Origin: Clostridiaceae bacterium
Lineage (GTDB): Bacteria > Bacillota > Clostridia > CAYPLH01 > DUMO01
NCBI GenBank assembly: GCA_012839865.1
Contig: DUMO01000072.1
Coordinates: forward strand, 1-64,000
Reading direction: 5' to 3'
DNA: 64,000 nucleotides
Made by a program: the position numbers and the translations under genes. The notes under the pieces were generated by a model, which was not told where the DNA came from, did not search any database, and saw only the letters and a list, made by a program, of their open reading frames with translations. Positions 35,398-43,869 of this stretch are shown here, in pieces (within the stretch, counting starts at the first letter, position 1; every line of letters begins with the position of its first letter).

Positions 35398-37155
35398 TTA
35401 TGGTCTTGCTTCATCCATTATTTCATCGGGGTCAAAAAGGTCGAGAAGAGTTTCCTTTTGATACCTGAATGCTATGCCGTCCATGTGGCGCCTGTCAAGA
35501 AGAAGGCCCTTTGCCCTGTACTGGGTATATGATGTGGGGCCGACAGCGCAAAAAATGCGAAAGCCTTTATCGTAAAGCATGTTGAACTTGTTTTCGTTAT
35601 ATTTTACGCTGCTGCCGAAGGGATAAATATATACCTGGGTTTTCCCTAACAGGGACTCAACCTCTTCTATCCAGCGGTTGGTATCCCTTTCAAGAGTCTC
35701 ATATTTTATCGATGCTGCATCCAGGTGTCCGTAGCCATGACATGCGAAGGTCCAACCGGTCTCCTTTAATTTTTGTATCAAGGGGAGGACGGCTTTTTGC
35801 TCCTCCTCGCGATTGGGAGAGTCTTTATGGGTCCTGTATCCCAATACTCCTTCATAACCAGTCAGCGCAATGATGCCCTTGGCACCGTTAAAGGAAAAAT
35901 CAGGGTGCTCAAGTACAAATTCATCAAGAATAGGGACAATGTCGTTATCATAAGATATAATTTTTTCACCGTTTTGTTCTGTAAGGGTGGCAACTTTCCC
36001 TTCGTCAGTTATAACAAGTTTGTGAACCATTCCATTTCCTATCATGTATTCATAGTAGTTCATATCATCTATTGAAATAACCAGCGGTTTCTTGCCCTCG
36101 GGCAGGAACAGCTTTTTTCTTTTAACAACGGTTTCGCCGTTTTCCTCAACTTCCTCAATCATTGTGTTAATGTCAATCAGTATAAAATCCTTGGCATAAA
36201 GGTTTTCCAGAATCTTTTTGAATTCCTTGACCGTCACAAAGTAATCGTCAAAGCCCTGGGCCTGATAATCGTTGTCAAAAGCCTGTTCGGGATATGCAAT
36301 AAGGGGATGGAAGAATATGTGCTCAACAATTCCTTTGTATTCAACCAGTGTTTTTTGCTGCCATTCTTTTTCCAGTTGGCTTATCAGTTCTTTCTTTTCA
36401 GTCAGTCTATTCATGTCCGGGAAAAAGCCCAATGCTTCATCAAGCAGTTTCCGTGCTTCAGTAAAGTTATTATTTTCAATCAGACTGTCTATTCCGGAAC
36501 AAAACTGCTCCAGCGCTGATTCCCTGCACTGTTCAATGTATTCCAGAGACCTGGAATAAAAATGGACATCACTCTTTGGTACACTTTCAAATCCGGCAAT
36601 TGCATTAATGTAGCTGCCGTTGTTCATATTCTGAAGCGCTTGATTGAATTGGTCTCTTCCAAGCTGGATTTCATTTATTTTGCGAATATTTTCATCCGGA
36701 TTTGAAAACCCAGCTAAAGACATGGAATTAAAATAGTTTAAGGCGGTATTATAGTCAATATGTTCATTTATATATAATTCAATTGTTTTTTCAAATTCCG
36801 TATTTATAAAATCACTGATCTCATTCTCAAAAGCGGCTAGTTTTTCATAAGCAACTGTTTCCAAATTCTCCTTCCTCAAAAGAGCTGATGAGAATTTTGA
36901 AAACTCAGCTTCAATTATTTCTTTAAGTTTGTATTTCAAATCGCTGCCTGCGATATTGTCTTGTTCCATGTGGTTGAAAACGGCTTCTGCTTCTTCATAC
37001 TTATGTTGCCTTAACAAGTTCTCGAAAATTGATATGTTTTTGAAACCTCTTTGATTTTCATAAACCCCTATGTAAAGCATGGTTATCCATAATGGGAGCA
37101 GCATTATCAATACCAGCTTTATTGCAAACAATGGCCCTTTTTTTCCCAAGTTCAT
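35398..37155 (-). CDS. Membrane-anchored polysaccharide deacetylase-family protein
   Basis: The 585-residue protein has one N-terminal membrane helix (LFAIKLVLIMLLPLWITMLYI). A helical, TPR-like stretch of about 230 residues (repeats around KYEEAEAVFNHMEQ and NFTEARKLLDEALGFFP) leads to a NodB-like deacetylase domain. The active-site motifs are variant: VISIDDMNYY in place of TFDDG, HGYGH as the H-x3-H metal pair, and YPFGS near the end. It is presumably anchored outside the membrane and acts on cell-wall or exopolysaccharide; activity is not certain given the altered motif 1. It is a single minus-strand gene with its own promoter region. Confidence 0.8.
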   Translation of the reverse strand: MNLGKKGPLFAIKLVLIMLLPLWITMLYIGVYENQRGFKNISIFENLLRQHKYEEAEAVFNHMEQDNIAGSDLKYKLKEIIEAEFSKFSSALLRKENLETVAYEKLAAFENEISDFINTEFEKTIELYINEHIDYNTALNYFNSMSLAGFSNPDENIRKINEIQLGRDQFNQALQNMNNGSYINAIAGFESVPKSDVHFYSRSLEYIEQCRESALEQFCSGIDSLIENNNFTEARKLLDEALGFFPDMNRLTEKKELISQLEKEWQQKTLVEYKGIVEHIFFHPLIAYPEQAFDNDYQAQGFDDYFVTVKEFKKILENLYAKDFILIDINTMIEEVEENGETVVKRKKLFLPEGKKPLVISIDDMNYYEYMIGNGMVHKLVITDEGKVATLTEQNGEKIISYDNDIVPILDEFVLEHPDFSFNGAKGIIALTGYEGVLGYRTHKDSPNREEEQKAVLPLIQKLKETGWTFACHGYGHLDAASIKYETLERDTNRWIEEVESLLGKTQVYIYPFGSSVKYNENKFNMLYDKGFRIFCAVGPTSYTQYRAKGLLLDRRHMDGIAFRYQKETLLDLFDPDEIMDEARP

Positions 37156-37205
37156 GCTTTTTACCTTTCTTCACCCGATATTAGCGCATTTGGATTCTAA
37201 AAATC

Positions 37206-37269
37206 ATGTGCTTAATTCATATTTATTAAGCACATATTAATATTATACTATTTTATGTCAATTCAACAA
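37206..37269 (-). promoter_or_regulatory. Deacetylase promoter with inverted repeat at the start site
   Basis: On the minus strand TTGTTG and TATAAT (37242-37247) are 16 nt apart. An exact 11-nt inverted repeat, ATGTGCTTAAT (37206-37216) and ATTAAGCACAT (37225-37235), begins at the predicted start site. It may be an operator or a 5' RNA hairpin. Confidence 0.5.
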
Positions 37270-37431
37270 TCTTTGTGTCAATAACGACTTTTAAGAAAGA
37301 CGTGTTTATATAAGAAATTGTTCCGATATCGTACAGCATATCCTGGCTGTTTTCGGACCAAATATTTGAAATGGGACAAGTTGGAGTATATAATATAGTT
37401 TGTAATTAGTAAACAAAATCGGAGGAATAAT

Positions 37432-38160
37432 ATGACCTGTATGGAGATTGTCAAAAAAAATATGAACAGACTGGCTCAAAATTCGTATCCCGGACGAGGG
37501 ATAATCATTGGAATGAGCCCGGATTCGAAAAACATGATTCAGGTGTACTGGATAATGGGAAGAAGTGAGAACAGCAGGAATAGAGTTTTTATCGAAGAAA
37601 ACGGTAATGTTAAAATTGAAGCCTATGACCCTGCCAGGCTGAAGGACCCGTCCCTGGTGATTTATTATCCTGTAAGGCAGTATGAAAATAAACATATTGT
37701 AACAAACGGAGACCAGACTGATACTATTTACAACTTTTTAAAAGAAAAAACAGGGACCTTCGAAGATGCCCTGGATACCAGGACTTTTGAACCGGATGCT
37801 CCGAATTTCACTCCAAGAATTTCAGGATTGATTGACCTTGATGACAAAAATACACTCTACAGGCTGTCAATTTTAAAATCCCTCGATAATAACCCTGACA
37901 TCACTAAAAGATTTTATTTTAAATATTCAAAAGCCTTACCCGGAGCAGGCCATTTGATTCACACCTATGAATCGGACGGAAATCCGTTGCCTTCCTTTGA
38001 GGGAGAGCCATATATGGTGGAGCTTTTTAACAACATAGACCAGGTTGCCGACTTTTATTGGAACCTGTTGAATGAAGAAAACAGGGTATCCCTGCTGGTG
38101 AAGTTTATAAACCTGGAAACGAAGAAATCGGTAATAAAAATTGTAAATAAGCACAAATAA
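37432..38160 (+). CDS. purO: IMP cyclohydrolase, archaeal PurO type
   Basis: The 242-residue protein matches the PurO-type IMP cyclohydrolase family (PF07826), which closes FAICAR to IMP in the last purine step. Recognised parts are NSYPGRGIIIGMSPDSKNMIQVYWIMGRSENSRNR, VTNGDQTDTIYNFL, TFEPDAPNFTPRISG and the GAGHLIHTYESDGNPLPSFEGEP stretch. Most bacteria use PurH; PurO was first known from archaea and is scattered in Clostridia. CGGAGG lies 6 nt before the ATG. Followed by a DUF116 gene 18 nt downstream, probably one operon. Confidence 0.88.
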   Translation: MTCMEIVKKNMNRLAQNSYPGRGIIIGMSPDSKNMIQVYWIMGRSENSRNRVFIEENGNVKIEAYDPARLKDPSLVIYYPVRQYENKHIVTNGDQTDTIYNFLKEKTGTFEDALDTRTFEPDAPNFTPRISGLIDLDDKNTLYRLSILKSLDNNPDITKRFYFKYSKALPGAGHLIHTYESDGNPLPSFEGEPYMVELFNNIDQVADFYWNLLNEENRVSLLVKFINLETKKSVIKIVNKHK

Positions 38161-38178
38161 ATTTACAAGGTGGATTTT

Positions 38179-38919
38179 TTGCGCAAAGGATACAAGCTAT
38201 TCATTCTTTATACTGTTTTGCTGATAATATTGCTGTCGGCACTGTTGTTGGCTTTTGGACACACGAGTTTTACAGGCCGGTCAAACGGTTTTTTGAATGT
38301 GCCTTTTTTTATTGCCTCTCTTTTATCAATTGTTGGTTTATTTGCAATTTTGATAAGTGTTTTAAAAGCATATAGCCGCAGGGATATCAATAAAAGCACC
38401 CGCTGGCTTTTGAAAACCGGTCTTTTTGTGCTTGTGCCTTTCTACAATTTTGTATCCGGCATATTTAAAGTGGATGTAGAAGCATTGAACCTGTTCTATG
38501 TAGATCTCAACAATATTATGGTCAGGTCCTGCCCGGGAAAATATACGCCTGATAAAATCCTCCTTTTGCTGCCCCATTGTATGCAAAACTCGGAATGCCT
38601 GTACAAAGTGACAGGGAAAATATCAAATTGCCGCCGCTGTGGGAGGTGCAAAATTGGAGAGATAGCAGAGATTTTCATTGAAAGAGGTATTCATGTTGAA
38701 GTAGTCAGTGGGGGAACCGCAGCCCGGAAACTGGTAATGACTTTAAAACCAGGGCTTGTTCTGGCGGTGGCCTGCGAGAGGGAATTAACCAGCGGCATAC
38801 TGGATGCCGGTGATATACCGGTTATTGCAATTATTAACCAGAGGCCGGAGGGTCCATGCAATAATACAACAATAAATACTGAAGAACTAAGGAATATCCT
38901 TGAAAGGATTCTTGTATAA
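38179..38919 (+). CDS. DUF116 membrane protein
   Basis: The protein of about 246 residues has two N-terminal membrane helices (about 8-28, 40-62), a third hydrophobic segment (about 78-97) and a cytosolic DUF116 domain. The domain is rich in cysteine: LLLPHCMQNSEC, then CRRCGRCKIGEI, consistent with an Fe-S or zinc site, and later VACERELTSGI. Function is unknown; relatives often neighbour tRNA- or formyl-transfer genes. The frame opens at GTG 38170, which lies inside the AAGGTGG ribosome site, so I take TTG 38179. Confidence 0.85.
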   Translation: MRKGYKLFILYTVLLIILLSALLLAFGHTSFTGRSNGFLNVPFFIASLLSIVGLFAILISVLKAYSRRDINKSTRWLLKTGLFVLVPFYNFVSGIFKVDVEALNLFYVDLNNIMVRSCPGKYTPDKILLLLPHCMQNSECLYKVTGKISNCRRCGRCKIGEIAEIFIERGIHVEVVSGGTAARKLVMTLKPGLVLAVACERELTSGILDAGDIPVIAIINQRPEGPCNNTTINTEELRNILERILV

Positions 38920-39014
38920 TTTTAAAGGTGGTTGTTTTGTTGCCGAAAGCAATATGCTGAGACAGGGAGCGCTGCCTGTTGTTCCGGAATAATTGTGCAC
39001 GTAGTGTGGACCAA

Positions 39015-39052
39015 GGGGTGCGGTTCTTTTGGTTGACCGTGCCCCGGCCACA
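39015..39052. repeat. Hairpin of the GGGGACGGTTC repeat family
   Basis: GGGGTGCGGTT pairs with GACCGTGCCCC through G-U pairs. A second palindromic stretch, ACAGGGAGCGCTGCCTGT, lies just upstream (38963-38980). They are in the 692-nt gap after the DUF116 gene and may end that transcript, though there is no T-run. Confidence 0.45.
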
Positions 39053-39173
39053 TAAACGGTTGTACCGGAACCAGCGCAAGAAATAGTTGTTTAGGATGTC
39101 CCAACAATGACTCTGTTACAAAAATATTACAAAATAAAAAAATGTTTGCTTTTTATTTGTCCACCAGTTATAC

Positions 39174-39440
39174 TATAATCTAGTGGTTAAATTTTGTTAA
39201 AAAATCGAAAGGAGGTCGTGCAAATGAGATTGCAAATGAATAACAGAATCTTTACAAACTCAATAAGTTTTGATGTAACTTGTGCACGGCCTGTTTCTTC
39301 ATTTTATCTCCTATGAGATTCCAATCATAAGGTAAACTGAGTCACAGGCGGTGCTGAAACTGCCTGTGGTATCGTGGCTCGGCTTGTCTGAATTTTCGGC
39401 AGAATGCATGGTAAATAGTAACAGGCGGTTTTTGCCAAAA
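39174..39440 (+). promoter_or_regulatory. Leader with attenuator-like alternative hairpins before an ABC exporter operon
   Basis: A TATAAT at 39174-39179 precedes a leader ORF (39224-39316) with a near-perfect ribosome site. AGGTCGTGCA (39213-39222), covering that site, can pair with TGCACGGCCT inside the ORF (39283-39292). Downstream, CACAGGCGGT (39343-39352) can pair with ACTGCCTGTG (39359-39368). The second arm (AACTGCCTGT, 39358-39367) can instead pair with ACAGGCGGTT (39421-39430), which runs into TTTTT. The structures are mutually exclusive, as in ribosome-mediated attenuation. The exporter genes start at 39612. Confidence 0.65.
39224..39316 (+). CDS. Candidate 30-residue leader peptide of the ABC exporter operon
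   Basis: An ATG with AAAGGAGGTC 6-8 nt upstream opens a 30-codon frame reading MRLQMNNRIFTNSISF, followed by DVTCARPVSSFYLL, and stops with TGA at 39314. It sits between a promoter and alternative hairpins, 295 nt before the exporter genes. A regulatory peptide that stalls ribosomes when an antibiotic binds is the likely role, by analogy with BmrB upstream of bmrCD in Bacillus subtilis. The peptide sequence itself is not one I can name. The ribosome site is among the strongest in the window. Confidence 0.65.
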   Translation: MRLQMNNRIFTNSISFDVTCARPVSSFYLL

Positions 39441-39611
39441 AGTTAATATTAAAAAGCATTGCTGCGAATATTCCTGAAAAATTCACATGTTAAAAGAAAA
39501 GTTGGCGCAGGTAAACCTCGAAAAATCAAAGATTTGATGCTGCCTTTTAAGGAACGTTTTGCAGAGTGGAATTTGACAATTTTATAGTTTATTTTTGGGG
39601 GTAATTAGTTT

Positions 39612-41438
39612 ATGAGCAAAATGAAATTGCTCCGGAAGTTTATGAAAGGAAATCTGCTTCTTTATACCGGAGCGATAATAAGCGTAGCGCTGGCTACCGT
39701 TGCATCAATGATTTCGCCTCTTGTTTTGAGAACGGTTATTGACTCAATAATAGGCGGGAAACCCATTGAAGCGCCTGATTTTATTATCAGAATAATTGAA
39801 AATTTAGGTGGCAGGACTTATATCGCACAGAATTTATGGCTATGTGCAATTGTACTGGTTGTGGTTTCTGTGTTAAATGGGATATTCCTATATACAAAGG
39901 GCAAATGGTCCTCCAAAGCAGCCGAGTCCATTGCCAAAAACATGAGGGATTGGCTTTATGACAAGCTTCAGAACCTTTCCTATGATTATCATGTGAAGGC
40001 GGAAACCGGTGATCTTATTCAACGTTGTACTTCCGACGTGGAGACAGTAAGGAGGTTTATAGGAATACAGCTTGTTGAAATAGGAAGGGCGTTATTTATT
40101 CTCACAGCTATTTCCTTTGTGCTGTTCAGGCTTGACACGGAACTAGCAATGGTTTCATTGGCCATGGTCCCGGTTATTTTCCTGTACTCGTATTTCTATT
40201 TCAAAAAAGTCAAGAAATCCTTTAAAGCTTCTGATGAGGCTGAAGGCAGGCTGTCCAATGTACTTCAGGAGAATCTTACGGGTGTCCGGGTTGTAAGGGC
40301 ATTTGGACGGCAGGCTTATGAGGTGGAGAAGTTTAAAGCCAGGAATCTTGAATTTAAGGATATAACCTATGAGCTTATCAGGCTGTTGGCCTGGTATTGG
40401 TCGGTATCCGGTGGTATATGCATGCTTCAGATCGGAGCAGTGTTTGTTATGGGAGTTTACCGGACAGCGATAGGGGAAATGTCCCTGGGAACCCTTACTG
40501 CATTCAACACTTATATAGGAATGCTGTTGTGGCCGGTTCGATATATGGGAAGAATACTCACCGATTTGGGTAAAATGATGGTTTCCCTGGACCGTATAGG
40601 AGAGATTTTAAACAAGGAAGATGAAAGGTCACAGGTTGAGGGAGAGAAACCTCCCATCAATGGTGATATCAAATTTAAAAATGTGTACTTTGAATATGAA
40701 AAGGGCAAACCGGTGTTGAAAGATTTAACCTTTGACATACCTGAAGGCAAAACGGTTGCCATTCTGGGCTCCACAGGCTCGGGAAAATCGTCCCTGGTAC
40801 ACCTTTTGCAGAGGCTGTATGACTATCAGGACGGGTCAATTACCATTGGAGGAGTTGAATTAAAAAGAATCGATAAAAAATGGTTAAGGCAGCACATAGG
40901 CATAGTTTTGCAGGAGCCCTTCCTGTTCTCAAAGACCATAAAGGAAAACATCAGCCTTGCCTGTACCAACACTACAGACGAGGAAGTCTGTGACGTGGCA
41001 AAGACGGCATCAATACATGATGTAATATTGAATTTTGAAAAGGGATATGAAACACCTGTAGGTGAAAAGGGTGTCACCCTGTCAGGAGGACAGAAACAAA
41101 GGGTTGCAATAGCCAGAACCATAATAAGGAATTGCCCCATACTGATATTTGATGATTCCTTAAGCGCGGTTGACACTGAAACGGATGCGGCAATTCGAAA
41201 GGCACTTAAGGAGAGAAGCCGGGATGTTACAACAATTATCATATCCCACAGGATTACAACCTTGTCTGAAGCGGACAAAATAATTGTCCTGGAGCAGGGA
41301 AAAGTCACCCAGTCCGGAACCCATGAACAGCTGATTCAGGAGGAAGGACTCTACAAGAGGATTTGGGAACTCCAGAGTTCTCTGGAGGATGAACTTTACT
41401 CTCAAATCGAACATCAACAGGCTGTAGGCGCAAATTAG
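39612..41438 (+). CDS. ABC exporter half-transporter, degenerate-Walker-B subunit (pair 1)
   Basis: The 608-residue protein has a six-helix type I exporter membrane domain (about 15-320) and a C-terminal ATPase domain. Walker A is GSTGSGKSSL, the signature is canonical LSGGQKQR, and the switch histidine is in IIISHR. Walker B is ILIFDDSLSAVD, with aspartate where the catalytic glutamate should be. That is the pattern of one half of a heterodimeric multidrug exporter, like BmrC, LmrC or TM287. Its partner is the next gene, which carries the complementary changes. The substrate is unknown; the attenuator upstream suggests induction by a translation inhibitor. Confidence 0.93.
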   Translation: MSKMKLLRKFMKGNLLLYTGAIISVALATVASMISPLVLRTVIDSIIGGKPIEAPDFIIRIIENLGGRTYIAQNLWLCAIVLVVVSVLNGIFLYTKGKWSSKAAESIAKNMRDWLYDKLQNLSYDYHVKAETGDLIQRCTSDVETVRRFIGIQLVEIGRALFILTAISFVLFRLDTELAMVSLAMVPVIFLYSYFYFKKVKKSFKASDEAEGRLSNVLQENLTGVRVVRAFGRQAYEVEKFKARNLEFKDITYELIRLLAWYWSVSGGICMLQIGAVFVMGVYRTAIGEMSLGTLTAFNTYIGMLLWPVRYMGRILTDLGKMMVSLDRIGEILNKEDERSQVEGEKPPINGDIKFKNVYFEYEKGKPVLKDLTFDIPEGKTVAILGSTGSGKSSLVHLLQRLYDYQDGSITIGGVELKRIDKKWLRQHIGIVLQEPFLFSKTIKENISLACTNTTDEEVCDVAKTASIHDVILNFEKGYETPVGEKGVTLSGGQKQRVAIARTIIRNCPILIFDDSLSAVDTETDAAIRKALKERSRDVTTIIISHRITTLSEADKIIVLEQGKVTQSGTHEQLIQEEGLYKRIWELQSSLEDELYSQIEHQQAVGAN

Positions 41439-41462
41439 TGCCGCAGAAAGGAAGTGAAAAAA

Positions 41463-43292
41463 ATGGATGCATTTAAAGAAGAAGATTATAGTAAGCAATT
41501 TGACATAGGCTTGTGGAAAAAGCTATTGAGGTGTTTGATTCCATACAAGAAACTCCTGGTAGTTTCAATCGGACTGATAGTGTTGATAGGAGCTATAGAC
41601 GCAGTATTCCCGCTGATTACCAGGTATGCAATAGACAATTTTATCATGGAAGGGAAGCTGTCAGACCTTATATACTTTGCACCCCTTTATGGCTTTTTGA
41701 TTGTTTTCCAGTCCGTGAATGTTTTCTTGCATATTGCTGTATCAGGGAAAATTGAAATGGGAGTATGCTATGACTTAAGAGAGACTGGCTTTAAGCGTTT
41801 GCAGGAGCTTTCATATTCATATTATGACAGAACCCCGGTCGGCTGGATTATGGCCAGGATGACTTCGGATGTACAAAGACTTAGCGAAACCCTGTCCTGG
41901 GGATTTACCGACCTGATTTGGGGATTCAGCATGATGGTGTTTATTATGGCTGCTTTGTTTGCAATGAACTGGAAGCTGGCATTGATTTCCCTTTCAGTAG
42001 TGCCTGTCCTGGCTGTTGTAAGCGTATACTTTCAAAAAAGGATACTTGATGCATACAGGGTGGTAAGGAAGACTAATTCCCAGATTACAGGGGGATTTAA
42101 TGAAGGTATTCAGGGAGCCAGGACAACTAAAACTCTTGTAAGGGAAAAGAGAAACCTTGGAGAGTTCGAGGGACTCACGGGAAATATGAGAAAGTCGGCT
42201 ATTACCGCGGCTGTATTGTCAGCCCTGTATATGCCTCTGGTAATGATTCTTGGCAGCATCGGAACCGGGCTTGCATTATGGTTTGGAGGACAGAGAGTAA
42301 TGCTGGAGGTAATGAGTTATGGAACCCTGGTTGCATTTATATCATATACGGTGCAGTTTTTTGAGCCAATAAGGGAAATGGCGCGCATATTTGCCGAATT
42401 GCAGTATGCACAGGCTTCAGCTGAGAGGGTAATGTCGTTGGTGGATACTGAACCGGAAATAGTGGATTCAAAAGAAGTCATCGAAAAAATGGGGGATGTG
42501 TTTTCGCCTAAGGTAAAGAACTGGCCGCCTGTGAAGGGTGATATCAAATTTGAAAATGTCACCTTCAAATACAAAGACGGTGAAAAGGTCCTTGAAAACT
42601 TCAACCTGCATGTAAGAACAGGAGAGACAATTGCTCTGGTTGGTGAGACCGGTTCCGGCAAAAGCACCATTGTAAACCTCGTATGCAGGTTTTATGAGCC
42701 CACTGAAGGCAGGATTTTGATTGATAATGTTGACTACAGGAACAGGTCCCAGTTATGGCTGCAGTCAAATCTTGGATATGTGCTTCAGACACCACACCTT
42801 TTCAGTGGTACAATACGGGAAAACATCCGGTACGGACGACTGGATGCTACGGATGAGGAAGTTGAGGAAGCAGCCAGGCTGGTGCATGCCGACGAGTTCA
42901 TTAAAAAGCTTGAAAAGCAGTATGATACCGAAGTCGGCGAGGGGGGAGGCAGGCTCTCCACCGGAGAAAAACAGCTTATTTCCTTTGCCAGGGCAATACT
43001 TGCAAACCCGCGGATTTTTGTCCTGGATGAGGCTACATCTTCGATTGATACCGAGACAGAGCAGATTATCCAGAGTGCAATACAAAAAGTCCTGAAAGGC
43101 AGAACCAGCTTCATAATTGCCCACAGGCTGTCCACCATACGTTCCGCAGACAGGATTCTGGTTATCCGGGACGGCAAAATAATAGAAGAGGGGAACCATT
43201 ACCAGCTTATAAAGAAAAAAGGATATTACTACAACCTGTACACGAATCAGTTCAAAGAAGAACAGGAAAAGCAACTGCTTAGGGCCCAGTAA
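41463..43292 (+). CDS. ABC exporter half-transporter, catalytic subunit (pair 1)
   Basis: The 609-residue half-transporter has a membrane domain (about 25-330) and an ATPase domain with Walker A GETGSGKSTIV. Walker B FVLDEATSSID has an intact catalytic glutamate, and the switch histidine is in FIIAHR. The signature is altered to LSTGEKQ, so the composite site formed with the partner's FDD Walker B is degenerate, while the other site is complete. A GTG at 41454 opens the frame, but ATG 41463 has AAGGAAG 8 nt upstream. It starts 24 nt after its partner and is clearly co-transcribed. Confidence 0.93.
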   Translation: MDAFKEEDYSKQFDIGLWKKLLRCLIPYKKLLVVSIGLIVLIGAIDAVFPLITRYAIDNFIMEGKLSDLIYFAPLYGFLIVFQSVNVFLHIAVSGKIEMGVCYDLRETGFKRLQELSYSYYDRTPVGWIMARMTSDVQRLSETLSWGFTDLIWGFSMMVFIMAALFAMNWKLALISLSVVPVLAVVSVYFQKRILDAYRVVRKTNSQITGGFNEGIQGARTTKTLVREKRNLGEFEGLTGNMRKSAITAAVLSALYMPLVMILGSIGTGLALWFGGQRVMLEVMSYGTLVAFISYTVQFFEPIREMARIFAELQYAQASAERVMSLVDTEPEIVDSKEVIEKMGDVFSPKVKNWPPVKGDIKFENVTFKYKDGEKVLENFNLHVRTGETIALVGETGSGKSTIVNLVCRFYEPTEGRILIDNVDYRNRSQLWLQSNLGYVLQTPHLFSGTIRENIRYGRLDATDEEVEEAARLVHADEFIKKLEKQYDTEVGEGGGRLSTGEKQLISFARAILANPRIFVLDEATSSIDTETEQIIQSAIQKVLKGRTSFIIAHRLSTIRSADRILVIRDGKIIEEGNHYQLIKKKGYYYNLYTNQFKEEQEKQLLRAQ

Positions 43293-43350
43293 TGGCAAGT
43301 CCATAGCTCAGAACTCAAAAACAGAAAGGCTAATGCTCCGGACTTAACGA

Positions 43351-43381
43351 AAAAAACCACCCGGTAAACCGGGTGGTTTTA
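43351..43381. terminator. Bidirectional terminator between exporter pair 1 and the small unknown gene
   Basis: AAAACCACCCGG pairs perfectly with CCGGGTGGTTTT around TAAA, with A-run before and T-run after, between convergent genes. Confidence 0.92.
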
Positions 43382-43386
43382 CTATT

Positions 43387-43698
43387 CTATTCAGCGCTGT
43401 CAAGATTGTTTTGAAAGGTTATCCTGTTGTCCCTGGCGAACTTTTCAAAACCTGCTTTGTATTCTTCAAAAAAATTCTTTTCCTTCAGTTTTGTGTAGAC
43501 GATAGGTTCACCACGTTTCGGTGTCACTATTGTAATTTTTTCTGAAGGTACTTTACGGAAAAATTTGAACTCTGTGCATTTATCAAATTGAATCCTGGTA
43601 ATTTGATTATACGTAAGATTCATAGTTACAAACTTTTTCCCCTGGGGAAATCCAAGCACCAATTCTGTCTTGTCAAAAAACACATGCCTTTGCGCCAC
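43387..43698 (-). CDS. Small conserved-looking protein of unknown function
   Basis: The protein of about 103 residues is predicted mostly beta with a C-terminal helix (FFEEYKAGFEKFARDN), somewhat like bacterial PH-type domains, but I cannot assign a family. GTG 43698 has AAAGGAGG 8 nt upstream; ATGs further up in the same frame (43743, 43722) have no such site. It has no membrane segment or signal, so cytosolic. It is convergent with exporter pair 1 and divergent from the sirtuin gene. Confidence 0.7.
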   Translation of the reverse strand: MAQRHVFFDKTELVLGFPQGKKFVTMNLTYNQITRIQFDKCTEFKFFRKVPSEKITIVTPKRGEPIVYTKLKEKNFFEEYKAGFEKFARDNRITFQNNLDSAE

Positions 43699-43869
43699 TA
43701 TAAAACCTCCTTTCTGGAGCATGGAGATTACATGAACATCCATTAAATACTATATATTTTTATGTCTATCCTGTATAATAATATTATGTGTGTTTTTTGT
43801 CAATATGCTTAAATTGAGGCATTTTGTCTGCTTGTTTAGGGAGCAAGTAATTTTTTGGGAGTGTTGACA

